Assembly (NCBI GenBank): GCA_009599575.1
Contig: VWND01000025.1
Span: 248,001-312,000, forward strand
Length of the DNA stretch: 64,000 nt
Reading direction: 5' to 3'
Source of the DNA: Blumeriella jaapii
Lineage: Eukaryota > Ascomycota > Leotiomycetes > Helotiales > Drepanopezizaceae
The notes under the pieces were generated by a model. The model was not told where the DNA came from. It saw nothing but the letters and a program-made list of their open reading frames with translations, and did not search any database. The translations under genes were made by a program, and so were the position numbers. Below are positions 43,690 to 56,152 of the stretch, piece by piece. How positions within the stretch are numbered: the first letter of the stretch is position 1; each line of letters opens with the position of its first letter.

Positions 43690-46600
43690 TTTAGCTTTAT
43701 ATTCCTTCGGTTTTTTAATCCGTTTTTGGCTTTTTTGCTATTGGCTTCTGCGAAAAAATAGCGTTTCGCTTATCGTTTAAATTATTTTATTTATCCTGCT
43801 TTTTTAAAAAATAATTCGATAAAATATTAATCGAAATATCGTTTAAATTTACGAACGTTCTGATAGCTTTTTCGTCGATAATATTATTAAGTATCGCCGC
43901 GACGAATGCTTTCTACGACTTTTTTTCGTAAATAATAGATTTCAGCTTTTAAACGTGGTTTTACGCTTTGCAAAAAGCGCTGAAAAGTCTTATGTTAAAA
44001 TCGTAAAAATAATCGATTAATTCGTCGTAATTAAAACCGATTAACGTTTTTGTTTCGCGTAAAACTAATAGATCGAATTATAATTGTTTACCGACGAATG
44101 CTTTTAAAAAAGCTTCGAAGCTTGTAAAAAAGATTATTTTACGAAATAGTTCGGAAATAATCGTTTGCAGTCGAAATCACCGAAAATATTATAATTGCTT
44201 TCGCCGCAGTATAAATAATATTAAATTGCTTATCGAATTATCGTTTTCGAAATAATTTCTGTATTTTTGCGCCGTATAATTGTTCGAATAAATTAGTATC
44301 GCGCCGTCGGTTTTTTAAATTTTAAATTTAACGAAAACTTTTTGCTTAGTCGAAAAACTAACAAAAGTCATTTTATTTTTTATTTCGTAGCTTTCCGTTT
44401 CGTAGTCTGATAAAATAGCCGAGGCTATTATTTTAAACGCGCTGAAATACGAAAAAGCTAAGCTTTTTTAAATAATTTTAATTAGCTTAGCGTTGTAATA
44501 TAATTATAAATAAGCTTCGATTATTTCCGAATCATATACGAATATAAGCAAAACGTAATAATCGAAAATAGCGTCGGTAAAATCTTCGATTTTTTTTTTT
44601 TTTAAAAATCGGCGATATCGAATTTTATAACCGTAATACGGTCGGAATCAGCGAAACCTAAAACGATCGGAACGTTAAAGTATATTACGAGGCGGCAGTT
44701 TCTAAGATTCCGAGTAATTAAAGCAGCGAAATAAAAGTCGGAATGCATTTTAAAAGTTTGTTAAATAAAATTGTAAAGCATATTAGCGAAAAAAGCTGTA
44801 GGCGCTTTTTGGATTTTAATTAATCGGAAATAATATTTATATATAACTATTTTTTTTTTTATAAAATGCAGCAGTAAATTGTTTTTTCCGTTGTAAAACT
44901 TTACGTAATTAACGAATTCGCAGCTTAGTTTAAATAAATTTCGAAATATACTTTCGGTCGAAAGGCCAGAAAAGTCGGCTTTTGAAAATATTCGTTGCTT
45001 TTATTTTTCTACGTTTCAGTCGAATTTTATAATCGCGTTAAAAGCTTTAGAATCTGCTTTGAAATTCGCGTAGCCTAGGTAAGTTTTAGCGCGCGCTTAA
45101 ATAGTTTTCGCAGTTTTTCGTCGGAATATAAATTGATTATTAAAATTAATTTCGAATACGTTGTAATTCGAATTTTTAATAACAGCGAATCGATTAGCGA
45201 AGCCGATAACGTTAATTTCTTTTGTAATTAAATCGCAGTACGCCGCGTAATAACGTACGTAAAAATAGCAGAATTTACCGTTTTTTCTGGCGTTAACGTT
45301 ATTCGTAAAAACGAAATTAAAAAATCGAAGTTTTTTAGCGAAGAAAAACTCGAATAAAAACGGATTATCGTTTTTAAAAGTTTTTTTTATTTGCTTTAGC
45401 GTATTATATTTGCAATTTTCCGAAAAAAACTTAATTTAGTTTTTATTCGAAGCAAAAAAAAAAAAGCTGACGGATTTATTTAATTCTTATATAAAAGTAT
45501 CGAAATAAAACTTTTAAATCGTTTCGTCGTCGAAAGCGAAAGTTTTAAATAAGATAATTTGATTTTATGTTTTTTATATGATTTTTTCCGCAATAATTTC
45601 GATATTTTCTTTTAGGCTTTTTCGGTCGAGTCGTGCAATAGTCGAGATTTTAAATACTTTTATCAGAATCTAAAATATTAGCAATAATGGTACGACGTTT
45701 TTAAATACAGCAAGCGTTTCTGATATTTGCGTATTTAATTTCGAAAAGTCAGATTTAAAATCGTTTAGATTTTTTTTTTTCGGAATATTAAAATTTTTCG
45801 AATCTGATTTTGTAGAATCGTCGCGTTTTCTGTTAATTAATTTAAAGCTTATAGCTCGGCGTCGATTTCCGGCTGTTTTTATTCGCGGTATCTTTTTTGC
45901 TAGCGACGTAAATAATTTTTTTTTCGAATAAAAGGGTTTCGGAAATGTCGGCGCGTTTTTTTACGTTTTTTGTTTTTATTTTTTCCGAAATCGTTTCTAT
46001 AAATATAATAAATTTTTTGTATTCGAATAAGCGATTGTTTGCTGTTATATTTCTGGTTTCGTTTTCGAATTCGTTTTCGATAATTAAAAATAAAAGTCGC
46101 CGAATTGTTTTAGCTGTTTTAAAAGTATTAATTATTATTACGTATATTTTTTCGAATTAAACGAAAATAATATTAGCTTTTTCGTTTTTTTCGTCGTTGT
46201 AAATTTAAAACGTCGAAATAGCGTCGTTTTTTTCGTTCGGTATAAAAATGCCGCATTTAGCGACGCTTAATTTTTTGCTTTAAAAAAAAATCAGATTTGG
46301 AATTTCGCAGCCGATTAAAATTTCTTTTAGCGATTGCATAACGTCGTCGACCAATTTGCAAACAGCTGTAAAAAAGCTTATAAATCTGCGGGCTTTTGGA
46401 TTATTAGCTTTCAGAGCTTGCGTTTTAAAAATATAAGCGTTTAATATCTAGACTTTTTTTTTAATAAAAATAATAGTTTCGAAAAAGCGAGCGAAATGCC
46501 GAAATAAAATAACACCGGTGATTTTGCTAAAAACGTATTTTTAAATATTTTTTTTTTCGTTGATTTGGCAAAAAGCGTAATATTCGGTTTGTTATTTTTT

Positions 46601-46925
46601 TTTTGTTATTTCGAGCTTTTTTTGCTTCGGCGAAGATTTTTAAAGCGTTGTTATAATTTAGCAGAAATTTATCGTAATTAAGATTTTTGCAAACGAATTC
46701 AGCTTTAACGAAGCTTTCGTAATCGAATAGAAATTCGTTAACGTTTTCAATTATTATATCGAATTGTTTTATAAATATTTTTACAAAAGCTGCTTATTAA
46801 TTTAAAATAGCGGCATTATATGCTTATTTAAATTCGAAAAGGTTGCGTATAATAATTCCGTTTTAAAATAAATTAAAAATAAGCTTGCCAGATTTAATAA
46901 CGTTTTATTTAAGAAACGATATAAT
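43690..46925 (-). pseudogene. A2 third coding region, unrecognised
   Basis: Second complete copy of the region at 8640-11870, minus strand, immediately upstream of the 3' LTR. The same peptides are readable on the minus strand, for example around 44200-44480 (equivalent of the 11036-11356 stretch), and the 33-bp unit is in the same place. A 71-codon plus-strand frame at 45945-46160 is antisense. Comparing A1 and A2 site by site would allow most stops to be assigned to RIP. No family was recognised. Confidence 0.58.
45881..45913 (-). repeat. 33-bp palindromic unit, copy A2-4
   Basis: Plus strand ATTCGCG to CGTAAAT, 33 bp, inside the third coding region. Counterpart of 9634-9666. Confidence 0.7.
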
Positions 46926-47450
46926 ACCGATAGGTTTGTTAATCAAAAAAGTATATTATATTTGTTAAAAAATAATTGAAAAAAAATACGGAAATTATAA
47001 AGTATTTATATTTAAAAGCCACGGGAATCCGCATACTGTTTTTTTAATAAATTATAACTATTCAGATAAGCATCCGTTCAAAACAACGAAAAAAATAAAT
47101 AATGCAAAAAATAGCAAATAATAAAATATATAAAAAATAGTTTTCGTAAAATATACGAATAATATATACGTATCAGATATGCGGCTTAAATATATACAAA
47201 GTTTTTGTTTTGATAAACAAAAGTATAATTAAACAAAGAAAAATATAATAAATGTTTTAAATAATATAAAAAAAGGTTTCCAAAATAAACAGCGTATATA
47301 AAACAGAATAATTAAATTATATATAAACAAGCAAAACAAAAACAGCAAAATAATATATAATAAAAAAAAAATAATAAATAATAAAAACAATAAAATAATT
47401 AATAAATAATCTTGTAAGTATTTTTCTTTTTTTCGGACATAAGTGGAATC
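46926..47450 (-). other. A2 AT-rich spacer
   Basis: Equivalent of 8126-8640. No gene is supported. Confidence 0.5.
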
Positions 47451-48940
47451 ACGATTTAAACTGTGCTTTCAGCAGCGGAATTATCGTTCGGCTGTTTTCA
47501 AACCTTTTTAAAAAGTTTTTTTTTAAAAATATAATCGCTTTGGTCGGAATCGTCGTCGGATTCGCTAAAGTTGAAATCGCTTTCTGATTCAGAATTCAAA
47601 AAATAGATTTGCTAATTTTTTTTGTAAAATCGTTTTAACCGGTTAACGGCGAACGTTTTTTTCAGTTTTGTTTTATCGAATTTCGTAAGCTTATAATAAT
47701 TTTTATTCAATTCGGCCTCGCATACTTCGTAAAATCCGAGCTATTTATAATCAAATTTAATATCGGCCGATTTGTTAATAGCGCGCTGAACGTCGTAAAT
47801 CAAAACCAAATCTTTTTTTCTGATTAGCGTTTTTTTTAAATCTTTGGTTTTATCCCAGACTTTTTTAACTATCTTCTTATATTTTTTTTTTTTAAATTAT
47901 TTTTTTCATATTTATATCGCGGTAATTTAATTATTTAAATCTTATTGCTAACAAATCTGCTTTTGTTTTTATTTTAATTATATTATAAAGTTTTTATATA
48001 AGCTATTTTGTTTTTAAAAACAATCGAACGTTTCTGCCGTATTAAATGAAAAATGGAATTACTTTAATAAAGGCGTATATATATATGCGCATAGCAAAAA
48101 GCATTCCCGAGAATTTCCGCGATTAACGCTTATAACTTTTTCGAATAGCTTTTGAAAAGCCGTTAAAAATATTTTTATAATTTCGTTCTACGAATCCGTT
48201 GCTTTTCGAATTATAAGCTAAAATTTAAATACGCTAAATGCCGTATTTTTTTGTAAAAGTCTCGATAACGCTTTTATTTTCGGGTTTATTATCGACGTTT
48301 AATTTGCTAAATAAATCGTATCGATATACAACGTTTTTTTAAAAAAAAGTCGCTATAGCTTCGAAAATAGCGTTTCGGAAAAGTCTTTTTTTAGGCCATT
48401 TAAATAGGTCGTTAATAACGAATACAAAGCATATATAACCGCGATCGGTGGTCGATACGCGTATAACGTCGAAATTAATTTTTTTTTAAATTTTAAAAAA
48501 CTACGTCGGATATAATAGATTTTTTTTTCGGCCAAATTTTCGTTTTTAGTAAAAAATGCAGCTTTTAACGAAAATTTTGCAATTTTCGAAGCATTTTTTC
48601 TATCAGAAATCGTTTTTGATTCGGTAATAAATAGCTTTAACTTTTTTATAAAATATTTTTTCGTAGATTTTTTTATAATTTAAAACTTGTCGGCTTTATT
48701 ATTTATTACTAAGCGTTTTTAATATATATTATTTTTTATTTTATATATTTTTCTGTCGGCTAAAATATAATCGAAAGCTTGGTTTTTAAATAATTTAAAT
48801 TAATAATTTAATACGCTAAATAGTTTAAACAAAATAATTAAATAATATACGATTAAATAAAAGTTTTCGGTTTCGTAATTATCGATTAAAAGTTTATTTT
48901 TGTTATTAGTCGGCTTATTTCGATCGTTTTCGGTTAAATT
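47451..48940 (-). pseudogene. A2 integrase pseudogene
   Basis: Same organisation as in A1. The Ser/Asp-rich C-terminus lies near 47540-47590 (minus). A minus-strand open stretch at 48535-48353 (KKIYYIRRSFLKFKKKLIST) corresponds to the integrase core entry. Confidence 0.68.
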
Positions 48941-48941
48941 T

Positions 48942-48974
48942 ATTCGCGGTGCTAGCCGAAATAATAACGCAAAT
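48942..48974 (-). repeat. 33-bp palindromic unit, copy A2-3
   Basis: Plus strand ATTCGCG to CGCAAAT, 33 bp. Counterpart of 6596-6628. Confidence 0.7.
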
Positions 48975-49004
48975 GCTTTTTCGGCCCGAAAATTAATGTT
49001 TTTT

Positions 49005-49037
49005 ATTCGCGGTGCCAGCCGAAATAGCAACGCTAAT
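49005..49037 (-). repeat. 33-bp palindromic unit, copy A2-2
   Basis: Plus strand ATTCGCG to CGCTAAT, 33 bp. Counterpart of 6538-6566. Confidence 0.7.
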
Positions 49038-49424
49038 AGTTTCGGCTTTGTAAAATCCAGGGCGTAAATAACAAAGCAGCCGATTTCGTTAGTAATTTAT
49101 TCGTTAATATTTTATTCGTTTTATTCAACGAAATCAAACGAATAAAAGCGTTTTCGTTTGAAAAGGCCGTTTGCCGCTGTATTAATTATTTTTTTGATAT
49201 GCCTGATTTCGAAGTTTATAAATCGCATTTAAGCTATTTAATTAATAACGAATGCTTTTGGCAAATTATTAGCTTTTTTATTTAATTGGTCGACAAAAAC
49301 TTTTGCGTTTATTTCCAAAATAAAATATACGCCGTATAATTCGCTTTTTATTTTTTTTATTATTTTAAAAACGCTTCGATATTTTCGTTTGGTAATATCG
49401 TAGCGTATTTCCGCGAAAAACTAT

Positions 49425-49613
49425 TGTAACGGCCCGGCCTTTCGGCTGTTCGGCTGTTCGGCTGTTCGGCTGTTCGGCTGTTCAGTCTTCCGTTACAGTT
49501 CTGGCGTAGCGCCAGGGCCAGGGGGTTCTACAGTGTATATAGTTCGCCCTGGGAGCTTCCTTCCTTTCAGCTCTCTGTCTGTATCTTAAGGGAAATATAT
49601 GAGGTTCGTCATA
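49425..49613 (+). repeat. G 5' LTR (189 bp) with 8-bp tandem repeat
   Basis: It starts TGTAACGGCCCGG and ends TTCGTCATA. CGGCTGTT is repeated about five times at 49443-49485. Directly after the array the LTR continues AGTCTTCCGTTACAG. Confidence 0.92.
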
Positions 49614-50044
49614 CTATACAGACCTTTTGTTCGGAGTGACGTCGTATTATTGATTATTGATTATTGATTATTGATTTTATTGATATTGGCTTATTGATTA
49701 TTGATTATTGGTTATTGGTTCATTGCCCTTTTTATCGACTACAACTCTCGCCATTTTATCGTCTCCGGTGTATCCGACCTCTCGTACCATTCTACACCTT
49801 CGAAATTTATTGTTTCAGGCGCTTCCGATCAATTGCGCCACCTACCTATTTTTATACTACGATTATTGCACCTTCTCGAACGCTACCGCTATATTAGCGT
49901 TTACCATACTACACTTCAATACGACTACTCCCACCGATAACTTGGTGCTTCCGACCCAAAAGCATCCCCGACAGCTATTACAGCACCAACCTCCCTTTTG
50001 TTTTTTCGATATTCATTCGTTTCTAGACTAGCTACGTTATAGCT
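49614..50044 (+). other. G leader with ATTGATT-type repeat
   Basis: About ten imperfect copies of TTATTGA lie at 49648-49722. Three overlapping open frames in this stretch exist only because the repeat lacks stops; none resembles a gene. No primer-binding site was recognised. Confidence 0.6.
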
Positions 50045-50510
50045 ATGTCTACACCACTTTCTGAACAGCTTTGTCAGTTCTATTCAATCACGAATGCAAC
50101 AACAACGCACTTTGGAACTTAAGCAGCAGCTTGAAAATTTTCAATCCTTTCTTCGAATCGGCGATCTTACCGAAAATCGTCGGCCCAGGCCGCATTTACC
50201 CGAACCTGACAATTTCGGTGGAGCCTGAAAATCCAGTCAAACCTTGTTACCCCTCAAATCGAAAGTTTAAGTACGAATCGACCTTTCGGATTGGTTTAGC
50301 CGATCCGATGAAAAGGCTATTCCGGGGCTATATGGATTTATTTACTACCAAGGTTGCATTTTGCACTTTTGCAACGTTCAATTGGTTCGAGTTTTCGACT
50401 TAGTCAATTCGGCCTTTCAATTCGGCCCTGCCAATTTCGGTCCTTTTTCTTCCTTTCGGGCCAGCCCGGCCTTAGCACCCCTCGGAACGCCCCCGCAACT
50501 TTTCTAGGAT
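50045..50510 (+). pseudogene. G gag-like remnant
   Basis: The start MSTPLSEQL (50045) is out of phase by one base with MQQQRTLELKQQLENFQSFL (50094), which continues to PRPHLPEPDNFGG and a TGA at 50226-50228. After that the frame includes DEKAIPGLYGFIYYQG and a Pro/Ser-rich tail ending at a stop near 50505. A coiled-coil segment followed by LPEPDxFxG is the usual N-terminal layout of fungal Ty3-type Gag. A frameshift and at least two stops make it non-coding today. Another frame here (50071-50403) is a shadow. Confidence 0.55.
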
Positions 50511-50569
50511 AATCGGTATGCGTACGAATACACCGACCCGCCGGCTGACGTTACGACGCTGGCGACCCT

Positions 50570-50893
50570 ATGAATAATTACGCAATCGAGAAACGAAAGG
50601 AGCTCGAACGTATCGATAAGCTAGAAGCAATTGAGGTTTCAGAAGCATTCAACATGTATAAAACTTTAATTCTAAAGCAGAAGGATCCAGTTCTGCCTAA
50701 GGCTTTTATTTCGTCGATAGCTTAAAAAAAAGGCTTGATTGGGACCGTACAATCAGTTGCATTAATTTCAGACCCGCTATTGCTTTGGATTCTGAAAAGC
50801 AAGCAATTGGCTGCAATCGGTTTGTACGGCGATGAAAATGAGGCTGAAATTCAGGCTGCACTGGCTGAGGAGTTTTCGGACGGTTCGGAATAG
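50570..50893 (+). pseudogene. G unknown 108-codon frame with one internal stop
   Basis: ATG at 50570, TAG at 50891-50893, with a single TAA at codon 52 (50723-50725) that may be a C-to-T change of a CAA. It reads MNNYAIEKRKELERIDKLEA at the start and EIQAALAEEFSDGSE at the end: a charged helical N-terminus, an Ile/Leu-rich middle and an acidic tail. No zinc knuckle, protease or RT motif is present. It lies where protease/RT would be in an autonomous element. It may be a degenerate Gag C-terminal part or an acquired sequence; I do not recognise it. Confidence 0.45.
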
Positions 50894-51035
50894 GGTTTTC
50901 AGTAGTGGTTTTCATTTTTTCACTCTTTTATTTTTTGATTGCAATTGCAGTCGTTCGTTTATTTTATTTCGGTGTGCCGAACCTTCGGTATTTTCTGTAC
51001 AGCTGAGAGGCCAGCTTTTTTCGGAGGGGGGGTAG

Positions 51036-51232
51036 TGTAACGGCCCGGCCTTTCGGCCTTTCGGCTGTTCGGCTGTTCGGCTGTTCGGCTGTTCGGCTGT
51101 TCAGTCTTCCGTTACAGTTCTGGCGTAGCGCCAGGGCCAGGGGGTTCTACAGTGTATATAGTTCGCCCTGGGAGCTTCCTTCCTTTCAGCTCTCTGTCTG
51201 TATCTTAAGGGAAATATATGAGGTTCGTCACA
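51036..51232 (+). repeat. G 3' LTR (197 bp)
   Basis: Nearly identical to the 5' LTR except for one extra 8-bp unit (TTTCGGCC) in the repeat array and the final CACA against CATA. Confidence 0.93.
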
Positions 51233-51237
51233 ACTAT

Positions 51238-52760
51238 AAGCCGCTTTCGAATCGTAAAAAATATCGTTTTTTATTTTTATCGATTTATTATAATACAGCT
51301 TTCCAACCGAAAATACTAGCGTCGATAATCAAAATGATTTTTTCTGCGTTTGGGCTATAATCGATCCGTATAAACGATAGGGCCGATAAAAGGTTATTTT
51401 TAAAGATTTTTATAATTTTGCTTTGTTTTTTTTCTAAACGAAATCGATTTTTTTTTTTATTATAACGTAAATAAATACAAATTTTTTAAAAAAAGTTTTT
51501 AATTTAATTGCGGTAGTAAATCACAACGCTAATAAAAGCTTTAGCTTCGGTAATATTTTCGCATTTTTTTTATTCGCAAATCTTTTTAATTTTTTTTCGT
51601 TAAAAATAACGGCCAGCGCTATCGGTCATATAGCCAACGATATTTATTTCGGATATACAAAATTTTGATCGAGGATTAATAATAGCTTTGGCTTTTTCGA
51701 AGCAAACTATAATTTTGTCGATATTTTGAATATATTTTATTATATAGCGTCGAATTCCAGAAAAAATCTTTTTATTATTATAATATAATTTAGGATTTTT
51801 TATTTTAACGTCGTTAACGTAAAAAAAAATAATATCAGAAATGCAAATTATAAAAATCTTATATACGACTTTTACGAATTAAGCGACTGAATTAATAGTT
51901 TTTATAAATATTTTCGTTATGCGCAGCAAACCGATTAAAATTTAAATTGCCGTTATATTTCGAAATCGTAAATTAAATACTAAATGGTTATAGCCGGAAA
52001 AACAGATCGAAAAAAAAAGCGATCGTTAGTTTTGCGAATTCGTTCGAAAATTAATCGACGTTAAATAGCACGTTAGCGTTTCGTATCGTTATTTTGTTTA
52101 TTTCGACGATTGCGATAATAAATTTGTAAATGCTTTTTTTTTTTTTTTTTTCGCAACGATAAATTATTTGTTTTTGTATAAGCCGTAGTAAAATTCGAGA
52201 ATTTTTTATTTAATTCGTTTTTTTAGCATTTCGACTATTTTATTCTGGAATATTTTAAAAACTGAAAAAGTTTTTTTTTGCCAAGCTTCGTAAAATACGA
52301 TTTTGATATCGATATAAAGCGTAACGTTAAAGCTAAATTGGCCTATTTCGGTAAAATCGAAAATTATAGCTTTTTTTCGGTTGCGTAAAATTTCGTATAA
52401 GACTTTTTTTTTTTTTAATAGAAATTAAATTTCGATTGCTAAATTATTAAATCGTTCTTTTGTAAATCGGCTGCCAAATAATAGGCTGGAAAATCGGCCG
52501 GTAATAAATTTTTCGAATTCGTTAATAATTAATTGAAATGGTTTTATTATTTCGTTTTTTTCGAATCAATCGTTTATTTTTCCGGAAATATTTCTATCGG
52601 ATTCGCTAAAATTCACGGATCGTATTTTATCAGTTTTACGCTTATAAAAAGTGCTAATATTAATATAAAAAAGTAAAATATGCGAATCGGATTTGTTTAA
52701 TACGAAAACGAAATCTTCGGAATTTTTATTTCCGAATTAATAGCCAAAAATGTTAATATT
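51238..52760 (-). pseudogene. A2 reverse transcriptase and start of RNase H
   Basis: Minus-strand RT as in A1, with the catalytic box YVND at 51810-51821. RNase H begins near 51530 and is cut by G at 51237/49420; its second half is 49040-49419. Confidence 0.78.
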
Positions 52761-52770
52761 AGCCAATTTT

Positions 52771-52803
52771 ATTCGCGGTGCTATTTCGATTAATAACGTA
52801 AAT
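52771..52803 (-). repeat. 33-bp palindromic unit, copy A2-1
   Basis: Plus strand ATTCGCG to CGTAAAT, 33 bp. Counterpart of 4594-4626. Confidence 0.7.
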
Positions 52804-53014
52804 GTTTTTAGCTAAGTATTTTCCAAGTTTTATTATAGCTTAGCGTTTGTTCTGAAATCAAAGCCGGCTATTCGTTTTTCGATAAAACGTCGATTAAAAA
52901 AACTTTATCGCCGGCGACGATGATTTAGCTTTAAAAAAATCGGTTTCAATTCCAAAAAAAAGCTTTTATCTGGCCGTTTTCGATATATTTAAAATTAACG
53001 AAATTTTCTAAGAT

Positions 53015-53540
53015 TCAGGGCATTTTAAAAATAATAAAATAAAAGTATTTTTTTATTATTAAAAAGTTTTTATAAATAATAATATTTTCAACGTCGATTT
53101 TAATATTTCGTATAATTTTATCGAATTTAATCGTGTTTTTATTAACGATAATATAAATTATTCGCTTATCGATAATAATCGGGATATTATTAGCTTCGGC
53201 TGTTTTCTGGTTTATACAATTAATTTCGGCTTTACTGTCGAATAAAGCGAAAGCGGTCGTATTTTTTTCGAATATTGTTTTTATTTTTAATGCTTTTATA
53301 ACCGTATAAAAGCAGTTTCGTCGTTTTGACTTTTGAGTTTTTATAGCGAAAGCCAAAAAGCTGATTTTTTTTAAAAAAAATTTTTTATCGGCTAAATTAA
53401 TTGCGGTATTATAAATTTTTTTTTAGTTTTTTTTTAATTTAAAATCGTTTTTTTTTTCGAATAATTTTAATTTTTTCGTTTTTTTTTTAATATAAAGATT
53501 TGTTTATTAATGATTTTGTCGAATCTTTTTTTTATAGTAA
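53015..53540 (-). pseudogene. A2 protease remnant
   Basis: The minus-strand open stretch 53356-53015 reads FALFDSKAEINCINQKTAEA. D-S-K-A shows that the original was D-S-G-A with only the Gly lost, less damaged than A1 and A0. Confidence 0.72.
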
Positions 53541-55500
53541 ACAAATCGCTGAATTTCAATTTAATCTTTTGTTTTATAATTTTTTTAATAGCTTCGTCGA
53601 TAGTTTCGAAGCTGATATATTTGTCGATTTATTTTTCGCTTCGTATTAATAATAAGCGTTTAAAAGCTGGTATTTTCTGAATAATTTAAACCGGAATATC
53701 GATATCGATATTTTTTATATCGTCGTTAATTTTTTTTATTATAAGCGTTTTTCTGATAGTTTTATCGGTTTTTTTTCGAATTTTAAAATCTTTTTTCTTT
53801 TCGATTTTAACGTTTTTTTTTATATTAGTCGGTTTAGCGAATAAAACAGAAGCATTTTGCTTTTTTATAATTCGCTAGCTTAATTATATAGCCATAATAT
53901 TTGCAAATGCGATATTTATATTAGCAATATATATATTTGTTTTTTATTTATATATTTGAATTTTATTTACGCTTAAAATAAAAGTTTTCTTTTTGATTAA
54001 TACGCTTTTTGGAATGTTTTCTTTTTTATTAATAAAAATCGTTTTCGCATTTTTTTTGTTTTTCAAATAATCGTTTTATTTCGTATTTTTTATTTTTAAG
54101 CGAATAATATTTAACCAGTTTTAATTCTTAGCTTTGTTAAAAAAGTCCATTTCTATTTCCGTCGGTCCGAAGCAAATCGCTCCGTATTTATTAATATAAC
54201 AGATACTATTGTTTATACAAAAGTTAAATGTTTTGCATTTTAAGCGAATATAAAATTTTTCGCAATAAATTTTTTTGTTATTACAAAATTTATATTTAAA
54301 ATTACGAAGTTTGTTTTAATAATTATTTTTATTATTTTAATAACCGCGATTTTGATTTCCGCGTTGGTTTTTTTTTTCTTTTAATAATCGTTATTATAAT
54401 TAATATTTCGCTGATTTTAATTGCTAGCACGAAAAAATTGCTATTAGGCAGCTATTACTTTTACGATAGCTTAGCGAAGCTGATCGCTTCGCGCATTTTA
54501 AAAGAAATAATTATTATAAAAGCCATTTTAATCGTTTTTATTATTCGAATTAACGTAAAAAAGTTTTTTCTGCTGTTGTATAAAATCCTCGATTTTGCTC
54601 TGAAATTTTTAAATCTTAATATCGGTAAATTTTAATACGAGAGTTTCGATATTTTTATTAAGCTTTTCTAAACTTATAAATTTTGCAAAACGATTAAATA
54701 ATATAATAATTAGTTGTTTTTTAGCGATTTCGGTAATTTTTAATGGTTGGGCATATTTCTGTATTAAAGCTTCTACGTTTTTTTTGTAAATAAAAAATGG
54801 GGATTTCTTTTGGTTTATAGCTTCGATAATACGTTCGCTTTAGTTTTGTTTAAAAACGAATTTTATAAATTTAAAATATTAATCGAAAGTTTCAAAGTTT
54901 TGTTTATTAATTTTAAAATGCTTAATGATTTTGTTGCGAATGCTAATTAAAAAGCCAAGTAAAAACAATTTTTTTTGTTTAATTTCGCTTAAGACTTTTT
55001 TGTTAACAAAAACGTTAAAAACCTTCGTATAAGTACGATAATAAGCTTTAAGTTTTTTGGCTTAGCGGATTGTTATAATAAACTGTTTGAAAAAAGCGAT
55101 AATATCGCGAATTTGCTAGCGATCGTAATTTCGGAATTTCGATTTTAAAGTTTCAATTAGCTTACGCCAGTTTCGAACCTTAATAGCCTTTTATTTATTT
55201 ATCGATTTAATAATATTTTTAATAATTGGGTTATAATAGCGAGAAAGTTTATCGAACATTTCAGTTTTAAAAATTTCGAAATTTTCATAAGTTTTTTTAT
55301 ATTTTTCGATAAAATCGGTAATATTAGCGCTACTAAATAAAAATGCACCAAAGAAGCCAGGAAGGAGTATGCGGCTTCGCATAAAAAAACGAAAAGCGTC
55401 GTTGTTTATAATATTAGCGAAAATATTAATAGGATTTGAATTAAACGAATAAATGTTTTCTGAAATTGCAGATTAAAAGTTTTTAATATAAAAGGAATCG
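53541..55500 (-). pseudogene. A2 gag pseudogene
   Basis: Equivalent to A1 gag. The best stretch is 55382-55191 (SANITDFIEKYKKTYENFEI, then KLSRYYNPIIKNIIKSI). The region 54438-54635 also shows a 65-codon plus-strand frame, which is antisense and repeated at 42080-42159; not a gene. Confidence 0.7.
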
Positions 55501-56152
55501 TTTTTAATAAAAGAGCTATTAAAAAGATTTTTGTGTTTTTTAAAAAAATTAAATAAAATAAGATTGCGTTCGGACATTTGAATAGCGTATTAAAAAACTT
55601 GTTTTTTAATAAATTAACTGAATTGATATAATATTGCTGTATAATCCACGGTTTCGATATTCCGTGGCTCAGGCCAATGCACGTATAGCCATTTCCTTAC
55701 TACTTTTAATAAAAAGCCGCAAATTATAATTGCTATAATTATAAAGCGTAAAATCAAAAGGTTAAGTTCTCGCCAAGCGTTGACCAAAAAAGATCTAGTT
55801 TAAAAAGGCCGAGCGCAGCGGTCGAAGCGTACGAACCAATATTCGATTTGTTATTTTTAAACAAAGGAACGACTTTCGCGTTTTGAATTTCGCACGGTTC
55901 AAAAATGCCTAATTATAATTTCAAACGTTTTTAAAATATATTGCATTTTTGTAATCCAATAATTATGCGCAAAATAAAAGAAGCTATTAAAGATTCTTCA
56001 TATAATACAGCTGCGAATAATACCATATAAAAAGTCTTTTAAGCCGTAATAGCGAAATATCGAAGTCGATTTTAATTGTGAATTTAAGAAATACATCGGC
56101 GAATATATAAAAACGAAATATCGAAGTTTAAATCTCTGCGTAAATTATCAAA
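55501..56152 (-). other. A2 untranslated leader
   Basis: Matches 1251-1900 on the opposite strand and the A0 leader. The GC-rich patch is at about 55808-55822. No coding frame. Confidence 0.6.

Larger units (their letters stand above)
49425..51232 (+). mobile_element. G: 1.8-kb non-autonomous LTR element, little mutated
   Basis: LTRs lie at 49425-49613 and 51036-51232, termini TGTAACGGCCC and TTCGTCACA, with 5-bp TSD ACTAT (49420-49424 and 51233-51237). It sits in the RNase H region of A2. Base composition is close to balanced, far from the surrounding AT-rich sequence, so it escaped most RIP. The interior (1.4 kb) holds a leader with a 7-bp repeat, a gag-like remnant, an unknown 108-codon frame and a polypurine tract (CGGAGGGGGGGTAG). 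RT and integrase are absent, so it would need enzymes in trans. Confidence 0.93.

Noticed and set aside
49664..50031. Three overlapping frames in the G leader
   Set aside because: They depend on a 7-bp TTATTGA repeat that lacks stops in all phases.
50706..50915. 69-codon minus-strand frame in G
   Set aside because: It lies opposite the better-supported plus-strand frame 50570-50893 and is Pro-rich without a recognisable start context.
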